Assembly (NCBI RefSeq): GCF_028595265.1 | Contig: NZ_JAQQXP010000001.1 | Span: forward strand, 1,736,001 to 1,800,000 | Origin: Alteromonas gilva | Lineage (GTDB): Bacteria > Pseudomonadota > Gammaproteobacteria > Enterobacterales > Alteromonadaceae | Direction of reading: 5' to 3' | Length of the DNA: 64,000 nt | In this document: piece after piece, positions 27,283 through 36,521 of the stretch | Layout of the letters: each line of letters begins with the position of its first letter | Position numbering within the stretch: position 1 is the first letter of the stretch | Notes under the pieces: generated by a model | Told to the model about the DNA's origin: nothing | Database searches by the model: none | What the model saw: only the letters and a program-made list of their open reading frames with translations | Translations under genes and position numbers: made by a program

Positions 27283-28332
27283 TTATTCAACGCTGAGTGA
27301 TTGCATATCAATCACATAGCGGTGTGCGAGGTCGCCTTCCGCCAGCTTTTTAAAGGCGTCGTTTATGTCGCTCATTTTAATCATTTCGCATTCGGGATAA
27401 ATGTTGTGCTCAGCACAAAAATCCACCACCTCCTGGGTTTGCTCAATACCGCCGATCAGGGAGCCGGCAACGCGACGACGACCCACAACTAATGGCACAC
27501 TCATTAGCTCTTCCAGCGGTCCTACCTGACCGACCACTACCAATGTACCGTCGATATCGAGTAACGGTGTATAAATACTGAGATCGTGTTTTACCGGTGC
27601 CGTATCAATAATTAAGTCAAAGGCGTTGGCACTGTCTGCCATGGCGTCTTCGTCGGTAGAGATCAGAATGCCTTTTGCCCCCATCGCCTGGGCTTCTTTT
27701 TCTTTCTTGTTGGAACGGCTAATGGCAGTCACTTCCGCGCCCATTGCCACGGCCAGTTTAACGGCCATGTGGCCAAGACCGCCCAGGCCAATTACCCCAA
27801 CGCGGGTACCTTCCTTCACGCCCCAGGTGCGCAATGGAGAATAGGTGGTAATACCTGCGCATAAAATGGGCGCTGTTTTTGCCAAATCCATGCCGTCGGG
27901 AATGTTGAGTACAAACTCTTCGCGCACAACAATGTGTTTGGAATATCCGCCTTGTGTGGTTTCACCGTTGATCCTGTCTTTTGAACCGTATGTCATGGTC
28001 ATGCCGTTGCGGCAGAACTGTTCTTCATGATTGTGGCACTGATCGCACTCCTGGCAGCTGTCGACCATACAGCCCACTGCCACGTTCTGACCCACTTTGT
28101 AGTTTTTCACGTCGTCGCCAATAGCGGTTACCACGCCAACAATTTCGTGGCCTGGAATCAACGGGTACGGCTGCTCGCCCCAGTCGCCATTAACCGTGTG
28201 CAGGTCAGAGTGACACACGCCGCAATATAAAATTTCAATGGCAACGTCGTTGTCGCGCAGGCTGCGACGTTCAAAATGATAAGGTTGCATGTGTGCATCG
28301 GATGAATGTGCGGCGTAACCGACTGTTTGCAT
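27283..28332 (-). CDS. Zinc-dependent NAD(P)-linked alcohol/aldehyde reductase (YahK/CAD type)
   Basis: The start at 28332 (MQTVGYAAHSSDAHMQPY) has AGAGGA at the right distance; the frame is open further to 28392. The 349-residue medium-chain dehydrogenase has catalytic zinc ligands C40 and H62-E63, a structural zinc set C93-C96-C99-C107, and the Rossmann motif GLGGLGHMAVKLA. This is the cinnamyl-alcohol-dehydrogenase-like subgroup, such as E. coli YahK, which reduces many aldehydes with NADPH. It stands alone and convergent to gdhA. Confidence 0.9.
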   Translation of the reverse strand: MQTVGYAAHSSDAHMQPYHFERRSLRDNDVAIEILYCGVCHSDLHTVNGDWGEQPYPLIPGHEIVGVVTAIGDDVKNYKVGQNVAVGCMVDSCQECDQCHNHEEQFCRNGMTMTYGSKDRINGETTQGGYSKHIVVREEFVLNIPDGMDLAKTAPILCAGITTYSPLRTWGVKEGTRVGVIGLGGLGHMAVKLAVAMGAEVTAISRSNKKEKEAQAMGAKGILISTDEDAMADSANAFDLIIDTAPVKHDLSIYTPLLDIDGTLVVVGQVGPLEELMSVPLVVGRRRVAGSLIGGIEQTQEVVDFCAEHNIYPECEMIKMSDINDAFKKLAEGDLAHRYVIDMQSLSVE

Positions 28333-28587
28333 AAAGTATCCTCTGTCTAAAATATTGAAATAATGTATTTTTTGTTTATGAATATTATGCATCAGGCAAA
28401 ACCGGTTGCGGATGCCTAATCCTATTTTTAGGTTGCCTGATCGTATAAGAATAGTAATGTTGCAGTAATGAATACTCTGAGGGGCTGGGTTTTGATCAGT
28501 TGTTTTTCATAGGCGCTTTGGTGTAATTCTGGTTTAATAGCGAGCCTCAAACGCAGTGATACATTTAACCTATTTACCGGAGTGACG

Positions 28588-28941
28588 ATGGCCTTAACCC
28601 GCTTAGATGCATTAACCGCCCAGCTTGATAGTGCGCCAGCCACGATAGAATTTAGCCATGTGATTGAGTTAATTGATGCTCATTTTAAGTTCACGCCAAC
28701 CGCTTTTACCAATGGCAGCGCAGTGAATAAGGCCAACCAGAATAACGGCTCCTGCAAGCTGCTGGCACTAGGTCAGTACCTTAAGTTAACCAACGAACAA
28801 ACCCTGGCGTTATTCGGAACATTTTACCGCGAGGATGTGCTTGGTCATCCACATGGTAGCGACCACGCCAATATTCGTAATTTTATGCAGAGCGGTCATG
28901 CCGGGGTACATTTTGACGTGTTTCCTTTAGCCCTGAAATAA
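28588..28941 (+). CDS. HopJ-family protein
   Basis: The 117-residue protein carries the family signatures FTPTAFTNG, NNGSCKLLALGQ and FYREDVLGHPHGSDHANIRN. The family (PF08888) was named after a Pseudomonas syringae protein once called a type III effector, but it occurs widely in free-living marine bacteria without type III secretion, so the function is unknown. ATG 28588 is chosen over the GTG at 28582 because GGAG lies seven bases before it. Confidence 0.88.
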   Translation: MALTRLDALTAQLDSAPATIEFSHVIELIDAHFKFTPTAFTNGSAVNKANQNNGSCKLLALGQYLKLTNEQTLALFGTFYREDVLGHPHGSDHANIRNFMQSGHAGVHFDVFPLALK

Positions 28942-29037
28942 TTCAATTAATATAAAAGCTTACCGCTGACACCGCCAACCATTAAAAAATGTTCCGGCGC
29001 TCACTTATCATAACCCGCTCTTACAGGTGTTGCCTGC

Positions 29038-29235
29038 TTAAACCGGGTTACATGATGTCTTGGGAGCTTGCTTTTTTAGACGTGTGCGCACAGTTTTTAC
29101 CTGCATTACGGTGAGCAACATTAGCGGTAGCATTAGCAGCGCAAACATTAACTCTATGCCCCAAACGGCAGCTTCTAAAATAGTAGCGGCCTCAAGCAGA
29201 CTGAGCACTAGCAGCTTGGTGTCACAATGTTTCAT
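29038..29235 (-). CDS. Possible small membrane protein
   Basis: This 65-residue ORF would encode one long or two short hydrophobic segments (residues about 8-45, ELMFALLMLPLMLLTVMQV) and a basic end (RTRLKKQ). There is no strong ribosome site. It lies in a 421-base gap between the HopJ gene and the haloacid dehalogenase gene where nothing else is seen. It may be real or a chance ORF. Confidence 0.35.
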   Translation of the reverse strand: MKHCDTKLLVLSLLEAATILEAAVWGIELMFALLMLPLMLLTVMQVKTVRTRLKKQAPKTSCNPV

Positions 29236-29362
29236 GATAGTTTCAGATACGTAATTTCGACGGTGAAATTATATACCGGTGAGCCTGGGTGAAAATTATC
29301 CGATTAGCCAAACTCCTTGACCCTTCGTCCACGGTAATGGCAGCGGTCCCTGCGTGTCACAC

Positions 29363-30040
29363 TTACCTGACGACATGATCCAGCTCATCCGCGAGTTGTG
29401 CAATGTCGTTAACGTTGAAATCAGGCGCATTGGCCAGAGGGTAAAGTGACTGTCCTGGTCGGGCTACAAATGCGGTTTGCATCCCAGCTGCGCTGGCTCC
29501 GGCAATGTCCCAGCCGTGGGCGGCCACCATGAGTGCTTCTGCTGGTTTAACATTTAACTGTTCCAGCGCCCAGGCGTAGGCACGTTGATCGGGTTTGTAT
29601 ATTTGCAAGGGTTCAATGCTTAATCGTGCGTCAAAATATTTGGTTAACCCGGCATATTCCAACTGGGTTTTTACGCCCTGTGTAGAGGAGTTCGTCAGGC
29701 ATGCCAGGGTAAAGCCCTGTTGTTTAAGCGTGGCCAGCGCCGGCTTTACGTCAGGGTGCGCTGGCAGGTTCAGCAGGGCAGGGATAATGGCTTTATGAGC
29801 GTCCTCTTTACTCATTGTTATACCATTACTGTGCGCAACCATTTGCAGTGCAGCGACGCCAATGGCACCAAAGTGCGCAAAGCGGCCCGATACAGTACTG
29901 ACCAGCGAATAATGCAACAGCGTGGAGAACCACAGTGTCAATAAGGCCTGATTACCGTTTAATGCCTTACCCACTGTCTCACGCATGGGCGACAAATCGA
30001 GCAGTGTTTCGTTGACATCGAATATGATGACTTTCGGCAT
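29363..30040 (-). CDS. Type II haloacid dehalogenase (HAD superfamily)
   Basis: From the start at 30040 the product is 225 residues, the usual length. The nucleophile is D8 in MPKVIIFDVNETLLDL, followed by CLTNSS (motif II), K at about 150 in YKPDQRAY, and VAAHGWDIAGA (motif IV). The family releases halide from 2-haloalkanoic acids by hydrolysis, but many marine members act on other small molecules. The frame is open upstream to 30166, adding 42 residues that look unrelated. No strong ribosome site is visible for either start. Confidence 0.85.
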   Translation of the reverse strand: MPKVIIFDVNETLLDLSPMRETVGKALNGNQALLTLWFSTLLHYSLVSTVSGRFAHFGAIGVAALQMVAHSNGITMSKEDAHKAIIPALLNLPAHPDVKPALATLKQQGFTLACLTNSSTQGVKTQLEYAGLTKYFDARLSIEPLQIYKPDQRAYAWALEQLNVKPAEALMVAAHGWDIAGASAAGMQTAFVARPGQSLYPLANAPDFNVNDIAQLADELDHVVR

Positions 30041-30288
30041 TGTTGCTGTAGTCGTAGCGGCAGAGCCGCCCTTACCAGAGAGCTGAGAGTCATGGGCCTG
30101 GAGAAGTTGCGGTAAGGTAAACAAAATAATACGCCTCAAAAGAGAATGTAGTTGTAGTATAAGCATTTAATCCGGTTGTACCAATTTACCCACGGCTTAA
30201 CAGGCCCGCAGCGCTGACTGTGTTACCTTTTAAAGTCACTAAATATGCCAGATAGTCAGGGACTTATAAATTAACAAAAAAATTACAC

Positions 30289-30317
30289 TTGCCAATTCAA
30301 TGCGAATATCCGATTAT
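30289..30317 (+). promoter_or_regulatory. Candidate promoter of the GH13 phosphorylase gene
   Basis: TTGCCA at 30289-30294 and GATTAT at 30312-30317 are separated by exactly 17 bases. The operator palindrome begins one base later. Confidence 0.5.
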
Positions 30318-30318
30318 T

Positions 30319-30336
30319 AACTTAATCGATTAAGTT
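30319..30336. promoter_or_regulatory. Perfect 18-bp palindrome, probable LacI-family operator
   Basis: AACTTAATCGATTAAGTT is self-complementary over all 18 bases with a central CG, the usual form of LacI/ScrR-family operators. It lies between the candidate -10 and the start codon, where a bound repressor would block transcription. No LacI-type gene is in the window. Confidence 0.75.
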
Positions 30337-30366
30337 GTTATCAATATTGTGTTTAAGAGTGTATTT

Positions 30367-31845
30367 ATGAGTAGTGCAAAAGGTGTTCAGTTAATTACCT
30401 ATGTTGATCGGTTGGGCCGGGGCAATATTTCGGGGTTACGTGAGTTGCTTAACGAGCAACTTAAAGACGTTTTTGATGGTGTGCACCTGCTACCGTTTTT
30501 TTACCCTATCGATGGCGAAGATGCCGGATTTGATCCTATTGATCACACCATGGTCGACAATCGACTGGGTAACTGGGCCGACATTGGCGCGCTGGGTGCG
30601 AATATGGCAATCATGGCCGACATGATTGTTAATCATATGTCGGCGCAAAGCCCGCAGTTTCAGGACGTACTGGCTAAAGGCGAAGCGTCTGAATTCTGGC
30701 CTTTGTTCTTAACCCGCGACAAAGTGTTTGCCCCGGACCAGTTAAATCAAATACCTAACATTTACCGGCCGCGTCCAACGCCGTGTTTCAGTGACATCAC
30801 CTTAAAAAATGGTGATACTGTACCATTCTGGACTACTTTTACCTCCAATCAAATTGATATTGATGTGACCTCAGGGCAGGGGCAGGCATACCTGGAAAAA
30901 ATACTCAGCGCCTTTGCGCAGAATAATGTCGATCTTATTCGCCTCGATGCCGCGGGTTATGCCATTAAAAAGCCGGGCACCAACTGCTTCATGATTGAAG
31001 AAACCTTCGATTTTATTGAGCAGTTGAGTCAGGAGGCGCACCGGCGCAACATGCAATGCCTGGTAGAAATTCACAGCTACTATAAAACCCAGATTGACAT
31101 CGCTAAACGCTGCGACATGGTGTACGACTTTGCACTGCCTCCTTTGGTGCTGCACAGCCTGTTTACGCAAAACCCCACAGCTCTGGCCAAATGGCTGGCA
31201 ATAGCACCGCGCAATTGTGTCACGGTACTGGACACCCACGATGGTATTGGCATTGTTGATGTAGGGCCAGAAGGTGACAAACCAGGCCTGCTCAGCGCCG
31301 CTGAGATTGATGCCCTTGTTGAGCAAATTCATATCAATAGTAATGGTCAAAGCCGTGAGGCAACTGGCGCGGCCGCCAGTAACGTTGATTTATATCAGGT
31401 AAATTGTACCTACTATGATGCGCTGGGGGCCAACGATCAGGCCTATTTGATTGCCCGCGCCATACAGTTTTTCTCGCCCGGCATTCCGCAGGTCTATTAC
31501 GGAGGCTTGTTTGCTGCGCAAAATGATATGGCACTGCTTAACCAAACCAATGTGGGGCGCGACATTAACCGGCCGTATCTGAGCGACAGCGATATCAATC
31601 ATGCGCTGCAAAAGCCGGTGGTGAAAGCGCTGATCGCGCTCATTCGGTTACGAAATACCCTTGAGGCGCTGGAAGGTAAGTTTATGGTGTCGGCGACCGG
31701 GCAACTCATCACCCTCGAATGGGTCGGGTCTGGTTGTAGAGCAGCATTAGAAATCGACTTCAGCACCCTGTCAGCGGTGATTAATTACAGTCAGCAGGAT
31801 GCTCAACACAGTGTTGACGTGTCGGTGGCAGGCCTCGCCGGCTAA
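30367..31845 (+). CDS. Sucrose phosphorylase-like GH13 enzyme
   Basis: The 492-residue protein (start at 30367, AAGAG eight bases upstream; GTG 30349 is possible) is a GH13 subfamily 18-type phosphorylase. The nucleophile is D194 in LIRLDAAGYA, the acid/base E234 in CLVEIHSYY, and the third acid lies in VTVLDTHDGIG (D289 to D292). It would cleave sucrose with phosphate to glucose 1-phosphate and fructose. Close relatives act on glucosylglycerate or sucrose 6'-phosphate, so the acceptor is not certain. No transporter or fructokinase is adjacent. The palindrome upstream points to sugar-responsive repression. Confidence 0.88.
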   Translation: MSSAKGVQLITYVDRLGRGNISGLRELLNEQLKDVFDGVHLLPFFYPIDGEDAGFDPIDHTMVDNRLGNWADIGALGANMAIMADMIVNHMSAQSPQFQDVLAKGEASEFWPLFLTRDKVFAPDQLNQIPNIYRPRPTPCFSDITLKNGDTVPFWTTFTSNQIDIDVTSGQGQAYLEKILSAFAQNNVDLIRLDAAGYAIKKPGTNCFMIEETFDFIEQLSQEAHRRNMQCLVEIHSYYKTQIDIAKRCDMVYDFALPPLVLHSLFTQNPTALAKWLAIAPRNCVTVLDTHDGIGIVDVGPEGDKPGLLSAAEIDALVEQIHINSNGQSREATGAAASNVDLYQVNCTYYDALGANDQAYLIARAIQFFSPGIPQVYYGGLFAAQNDMALLNQTNVGRDINRPYLSDSDINHALQKPVVKALIALIRLRNTLEALEGKFMVSATGQLITLEWVGSGCRAALEIDFSTLSAVINYSQQDAQHSVDVSVAGLAG

Positions 31846-32167
31846 CTGTCTATTGTTGGTTAAATTGGTTGGTTAAATTGCTGTTTTAAGCAAAGTCAGC
31901 GCAGGGACCGGTGCTCTGCGCGTTGTTTACTTTCGTGACTATACACGGCCTAGCGTTGCGCGTTTAACTAACGCGTTCATCTGTGCGCAGACGGGTACTC
32001 GCTTTTTTGATCTGTTTTTAAGCTCTGGTGGTACAAAATTACAATGTAATGTTGCGTATCGGCTCAACTGCTGCCTAACTTGCGCATCGTTTAACCGCAA
32101 TGTTAGAGCGAGTGCTTGGCAGGTAAACGCAGCAAAATTTAGTGTAATGGAATGTCACGGAGGCTAA
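31846..32167. other. Intergenic region between the phosphorylase gene and the RND unit
   Basis: No gene is supported in these 322 bases. A six-base GC stem (GCGCAG at 31899-31904 with CTGCGC at 31916-31921) followed by GTTGTTTACTTT may end the phosphorylase transcript. A 13-base palindrome, ATTACAATGTAAT, lies at 32038-32050, about 120 bases before the adaptor gene, and could be a TetR-type operator. Confidence 0.45.
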
Positions 32168-33244
32168 ATGCCGGGTTATTTTGCTGTGTTAGTAAACGCG
32201 ATGTTAGTCACATCACTGTGCGTAGCGATCCCAGGCGTTGCCCAGGAAAACCCCGTCACTGTGAGTGTGGCCTACCCGGTGGCAACGCAGCAGTACCAGT
32301 CAGTTACGCTGAGCGGTTCGGTTGAGTCGGCTTTTGACGCCGTGTTAGCGCCCCTTGAAGCCGGCGTTGTGGCTAAGTTGCATGTTGAGGTCGGCGATAC
32401 TGTCAGCCAGGGACAGCCGCTACTGGAACTAAACAGCCGCCTTGCTGAACTGGCGCAGCAGCAGGCGGAGGCAGAGTTGCAGGTGGGCAAAGTGGCCCTC
32501 AGCGAAGCCCGGCGATTACTCGACGAAGTGGATGCGCTCACCCAGCAACAGCTTGCCGCCAAAACCCTGTATCAGCAACGCAGTGCGGCGGTTGCGAATG
32601 CTGAAGCACAGTTATCTCAGCTATCATCGACCCTGGCTTTACGTAAAGAGATCGTCTCCAGGCACACCCTGACCGCGCCCTTTGATGGGGTCATTTATCA
32701 GCGCAGTGTGGATGTTGGGGAATGGATAGAGCCAACAACCCCTGCGCTGGCGCTGGTTTCGCAAAAACACAAGCGCCTCAGCATAGAAGTACCTCAGGAA
32801 TATTACCGCTATTTTAATACCCTCGACTCGGCGATTACGGTAACGCCTGATAACACCCGCTTTACCAGTGTTGAGGGGCGTCTTACCCGGCTGGTGGCTG
32901 CCTCCGGCAATCAGGGGCGTACCTTTACGGCACATATCAGCTTGCCGGCAGACACCGAACTGCTGGTGGGTATGTCTGCCAGTGCTGAGGTAAACCTGCC
33001 CAATGTGGTTAGCAATCAGGCCTGGTTACCCGCCAGTGCCATAAAACAACATCCCGACGGTGGTGCCAGTGTGTTTGCGGTGAAAAACAACCGCGCTGAA
33101 CGGGTGCTGGTGAATATTGTGCGGCGTCAGGGCGACACCGTACTGCTGGAGAACGTCAGCGAGCAACAACTGTATGTTGCCAAGGGCATATCGCGGCTAT
33201 CAAATAACACACAAGTAACCATTACCGACGGACCACAGCAATGA
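32168..33244 (+). CDS. RND efflux periplasmic adaptor (membrane fusion protein)
   Basis: The 358-residue protein begins with a signal peptide ending near GVAQ. It has a lipoyl/biotinyl-like half motif (LEAGVVAKLHVEVGDTVSQGQPLL, about residues 62-85), a short coiled hairpin (about 90-155), the second lipoyl half (TAPFDGVIYQRSVDVGEW) and beta-barrel/MP domains after it. It would connect the inner-membrane pump to an outer-membrane channel. GGAGG sits just before the ATG. Its stop overlaps the permease start by four bases (ATGA), so the pair is translationally coupled. No outer-membrane factor gene is nearby. Confidence 0.9.
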   Translation: MPGYFAVLVNAMLVTSLCVAIPGVAQENPVTVSVAYPVATQQYQSVTLSGSVESAFDAVLAPLEAGVVAKLHVEVGDTVSQGQPLLELNSRLAELAQQQAEAELQVGKVALSEARRLLDEVDALTQQQLAAKTLYQQRSAAVANAEAQLSQLSSTLALRKEIVSRHTLTAPFDGVIYQRSVDVGEWIEPTTPALALVSQKHKRLSIEVPQEYYRYFNTLDSAITVTPDNTRFTSVEGRLTRLVAASGNQGRTFTAHISLPADTELLVGMSASAEVNLPNVVSNQAWLPASAIKQHPDGGASVFAVKNNRAERVLVNIVRRQGDTVLLENVSEQQLYVAKGISRLSNNTQVTITDGPQQ

Positions 33245-36200
33245 TTGAGTCTACCGTAAAGCGCGGCATACTGGTTGCTGTGGTAGTCAGTATCAGTTGC
33301 ATACTGGGGATTGTAGCGGCGCTGAGTATACCGGTACAGATGATCCCCGATCTTGAGGTGCGCACGATTACCGTACAAACCGGCTGGCCGGGGGCAACGC
33401 CGCAGGATATCGAAAAAGAAATTCTTATAGAGCAGGAGCGCTACCTGCGCAATGTCACCGGCTTAAAACGGATGATTTCCTTCGCCGAAATGGGCAGTGG
33501 CTCGGTGGAACTGGAATTTCCTTTTGGGGTAGATGTAAACCAGGCACTTATCCGCGTTAGCAATGCGCTTAATCAGGTGCCGGATTACCCCGAAAATGTT
33601 GATCAGCCGCAGTTGTTCTCAGACTCCTTCTCCAGCAATGCATTTATGTATTTTCAGCTTATCCCTTTGGAAGGCAATCCCATGTCGCTGGATATTGACA
33701 TGCTCTACGACTTTGCAGACGAGGTTATTCGCCCGCAAATGGAGAGTGTGCCCGGGGTGTCACAAATTGAAATTAGCGGCGGCACTGCGCGGCAGATTCA
33801 AATTGACGTGGAGCCTGCCAAGCTGGCCCAGCGTGGTATTAGCTTAATCGACGTGCGCGATGCCATACGCCAGCGAAATCAGGACTCCTCGGCTGGCGAT
33901 ATCGAGTCGGGCAAGAGCCGCTATTTACTGCGAGTGGTAGGGCGCTTTGAGCAGTTGAGCGAACTTGAAAATCTTATTATTAAACGCTTTGAAAACGCGA
34001 ATGTGTATTTAAAGGACGTTGCCAAGGTGCGCCTTGATCACTTTGAGCGTCGCCAGCTTTCCTATGCCAATGGCGATCGCAATTTAGGGCTGTCGGTGCG
34101 GCGCGAAACCGGGTCCAACGTGATTAACATCAAACAGCAAATATTGCCTATAGTGGCCGAGCTGAATGAACAGGTACTGGCCGATAATGGCTTAAAAATG
34201 GAGTTGTTCAGCGACGACGTGGTGTATGTGTCGAGCTCACTGCGTAACGTGATGATTAATCTGGCGCTGGGTGCCGGGCTGGCCACACTGGTGATGTTTT
34301 ATTTTTTGCGTTCGGTGCGCTCTACGCTGATTGGCGTAATGGGCATTCCCTTGTGCACAATCGCCGCGTTCATTGCGCTGCTGGCCTTTGGCCGCACCAT
34401 CAATGTGATTTCCATGGCAGGGGTAGCCTTTGCCATCGGTATGACAGTTGATAATACCATTGTGGTACTTGAGTCCATTGTGCAGTTTCGCCGTAAGGGC
34501 TTAAGCCGTTTTGATGCCGCCGTTGAAGGCGTTAAAGACGTGTGGTCGGCGGTGTTGGCCTCAACCGTTACCACTATTTTGGTGTTTGCGCCCATTTTGT
34601 TTATTGAGCAGGAAGCCGGGCAGTTGTATTCCGATGTCGCCATTGCCATTTCCGGTGCCATCTTCGCCTCCATGCTGGCGGCAATTTTTGTGGTGCCGGT
34701 GGCCATGGCGCGGCTAAAAAATGTTGGTCCGGCCGATGCCAGCATGCAGCAACGTTTAGCTGACCGTTGTCTGAATATGGTGGCGGCCATCACCCGTTCC
34801 AGACCGCGGGCGCTTGGCATCGTCATTGGTGGTGCGGTGCTCATTCTGGGGGCGGCCTGGGCCCTGATGCCGGCAGCCGAATATTTGCCAGAGGGCGAAG
34901 AGCCTAAATCCTTTTCTACCATGACGGCGCCGCCGGATTATAACCTCAGCCAGATGCAAAAAATTGGTGACGAACTTCGGGCGTTTTTTACCCCGTTTGT
35001 GCAGGCCGATCCTGATGCCTATAGCCGCGGTGAGGCTGAGATGCCAGCGCTGGCGTTTTATAATATGCGCGTGAGTATTGGTAGTATCTGGATGGTCACT
35101 ATGCCGGTTAATCCCGACGAAGTAGAAGACATGATGGCGGTGATTAATCAAAAGTTTGAAAGTTACGAAGGCATGCGCGCGTTTTCCAGCAAGGGCTCGA
35201 TTATCTCCAGTAACGATGGCGGCACGCGCGCGGTAGCGGTGGACTTTTCGGGCAGTAATATCCGCGAGTTATATCGCGCTGCCAACGCCTTGTACCGCAA
35301 AGCTGAAGCTTATTTTGACAATCCGCAAATCAACTCCGATCCCGGCTCACTCACACTGGAACAGCCGTTTATAGAAATACGCCCCAAATGGCAGCGTCTG
35401 GCAGAGCTGGGCATGAGTGCCGATGATTTTGGCTATTCAGTGGCGGCGGTAAGCGATGGGGCCTTTGTGGATGAGTTTTTACTCAACGACGATAAAGTGG
35501 ATATCTTTTTATTCAGCAGCGCCGGTAACGAGCAAACGATTGGTCAGCTGGCGACTACGCCTATCCTTACGCCACCGGGAACAATTTTACCGTTAAATGC
35601 CATTGCCACCCTGCTGGAAAGTAAACGTAGCGACACCGTCCGGCGTATCGACGGTGAGCGAACGGTATCCGTGTATGTGATAGCGCCCAAAGAAATAGCG
35701 CTGGAAACCGCGGTGAATACCGTTAAAAACCAGTTATTGCCAGAGCTTCGCGAGGCCGGGGACATTGCTCAGAGTGTCAGCGTGCGTATTACCGGCGCGG
35801 CCGATCAGTTAGCGGCTACCCAGGATGCGCTGTCGGTAAACTTTTTGATTGCCGTGGCGCTGTGTTATTTATTGCTGGTGGCGATATTCAGTCACTGGGG
35901 ATACCCGCTGTTTATTCTTACCATGATCCCACTGGGTATGGCGGGGGGCCTGTTGGGGTTAATTGTTCTTAATGGGGTTAACCAGGTGTTAGGCGGGGCT
36001 TATCAGCCCTTTGATATGATCACCATGCTGGGCTTTTTAATTTTGCTTGGTACGGTGGTGAATAATCCCATCCTCATTGTCGATCAGACCCGGCGCCTGC
36101 TGGACAAGGGGGAGGCGCTGGCCGATGCGGTGAAACACGCTGTCGAGGTGCGATTACGGCCCATTATGATGTCGACCTGTACAACTTTGTTTGGCCTGGC

Positions 36201-36369
36201 ACCCTTGGTGTTAATTCCCGGTGAGGGCACTGAGCTGTACCGTGGCGTAGGGATTATCGTACTAAGTGGTATCTTTGTGTCAACGGTATTGAGCCTGACG
36301 TTTTTGCCAGCCTTGTTAGTATCGGTACTGAGTAGTAAGCACGATGTGAATAACGAGCAGGCAGCATAA
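33241..36369 (+). CDS. RND efflux permease with altered proton-relay residues
   Basis: The 1042-residue protein has the full RND layout: a helix at 10-30, a large periplasmic domain (about 35-330), a helix bundle (335-550), a second periplasmic domain and a second bundle (860-1030). In helix 4 the AcrB Asp-Asp pair reads D404-N405 (GMTVDNTIVVLES), and the position of AcrB K940 in helix 10 reads N941 (VVNNPILIVDQ). These changes suggest a different coupling mechanism or a divergent subfamily. The substrate is unknown. It is coupled to the adaptor gene upstream. Confidence 0.9.
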   Translation: MIESTVKRGILVAVVVSISCILGIVAALSIPVQMIPDLEVRTITVQTGWPGATPQDIEKEILIEQERYLRNVTGLKRMISFAEMGSGSVELEFPFGVDVNQALIRVSNALNQVPDYPENVDQPQLFSDSFSSNAFMYFQLIPLEGNPMSLDIDMLYDFADEVIRPQMESVPGVSQIEISGGTARQIQIDVEPAKLAQRGISLIDVRDAIRQRNQDSSAGDIESGKSRYLLRVVGRFEQLSELENLIIKRFENANVYLKDVAKVRLDHFERRQLSYANGDRNLGLSVRRETGSNVINIKQQILPIVAELNEQVLADNGLKMELFSDDVVYVSSSLRNVMINLALGAGLATLVMFYFLRSVRSTLIGVMGIPLCTIAAFIALLAFGRTINVISMAGVAFAIGMTVDNTIVVLESIVQFRRKGLSRFDAAVEGVKDVWSAVLASTVTTILVFAPILFIEQEAGQLYSDVAIAISGAIFASMLAAIFVVPVAMARLKNVGPADASMQQRLADRCLNMVAAITRSRPRALGIVIGGAVLILGAAWALMPAAEYLPEGEEPKSFSTMTAPPDYNLSQMQKIGDELRAFFTPFVQADPDAYSRGEAEMPALAFYNMRVSIGSIWMVTMPVNPDEVEDMMAVINQKFESYEGMRAFSSKGSIISSNDGGTRAVAVDFSGSNIRELYRAANALYRKAEAYFDNPQINSDPGSLTLEQPFIEIRPKWQRLAELGMSADDFGYSVAAVSDGAFVDEFLLNDDKVDIFLFSSAGNEQTIGQLATTPILTPPGTILPLNAIATLLESKRSDTVRRIDGERTVSVYVIAPKEIALETAVNTVKNQLLPELREAGDIAQSVSVRITGAADQLAATQDALSVNFLIAVALCYLLLVAIFSHWGYPLFILTMIPLGMAGGLLGLIVLNGVNQVLGGAYQPFDMITMLGFLILLGTVVNNPILIVDQTRRLLDKGEALADAVKHAVEVRLRPIMMSTCTTLFGLAPLVLIPGEGTELYRGVGIIVLSGIFVSTVLSLTFLPALLVSVLSSKHDVNNEQAA

Positions 36370-36454
36370 TGTTTCGTTGCCAGGGCTTATGGAACGGCTG
36401 CGGCCTAAGGGCGATGGAGCGGGCGTCGGCCAGGGGATGCCTGGCTCGGCATTG

Positions 36455-36474
36455 TGGGGCGTTTAAGCGCCCCA
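36455..36474. terminator. Hairpin between the RND unit and ybiT
   Basis: TGGGGCG and CGCCCCA form a seven-base stem with a six-base loop between convergent genes. No T tract follows, so termination is uncertain. Confidence 0.4.
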
Positions 36475-36521
36475 ACGATATTGTACAATAACCTGGCACA
36501 ACAAGGTTGCACCAGCAGTTA

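Noticed and set aside
28588..28941. HopJ protein as a type III secretion effector
   Set aside because: No secretion genes or chaperone are nearby, and the family is common in non-pathogenic marine bacteria; the name is historical.
34299..34922. 207-codon minus-strand ORF inside the RND permease
   Set aside because: Its alanine-, serine- and methionine-rich sequence is the usual antisense image of hydrophobic helices.
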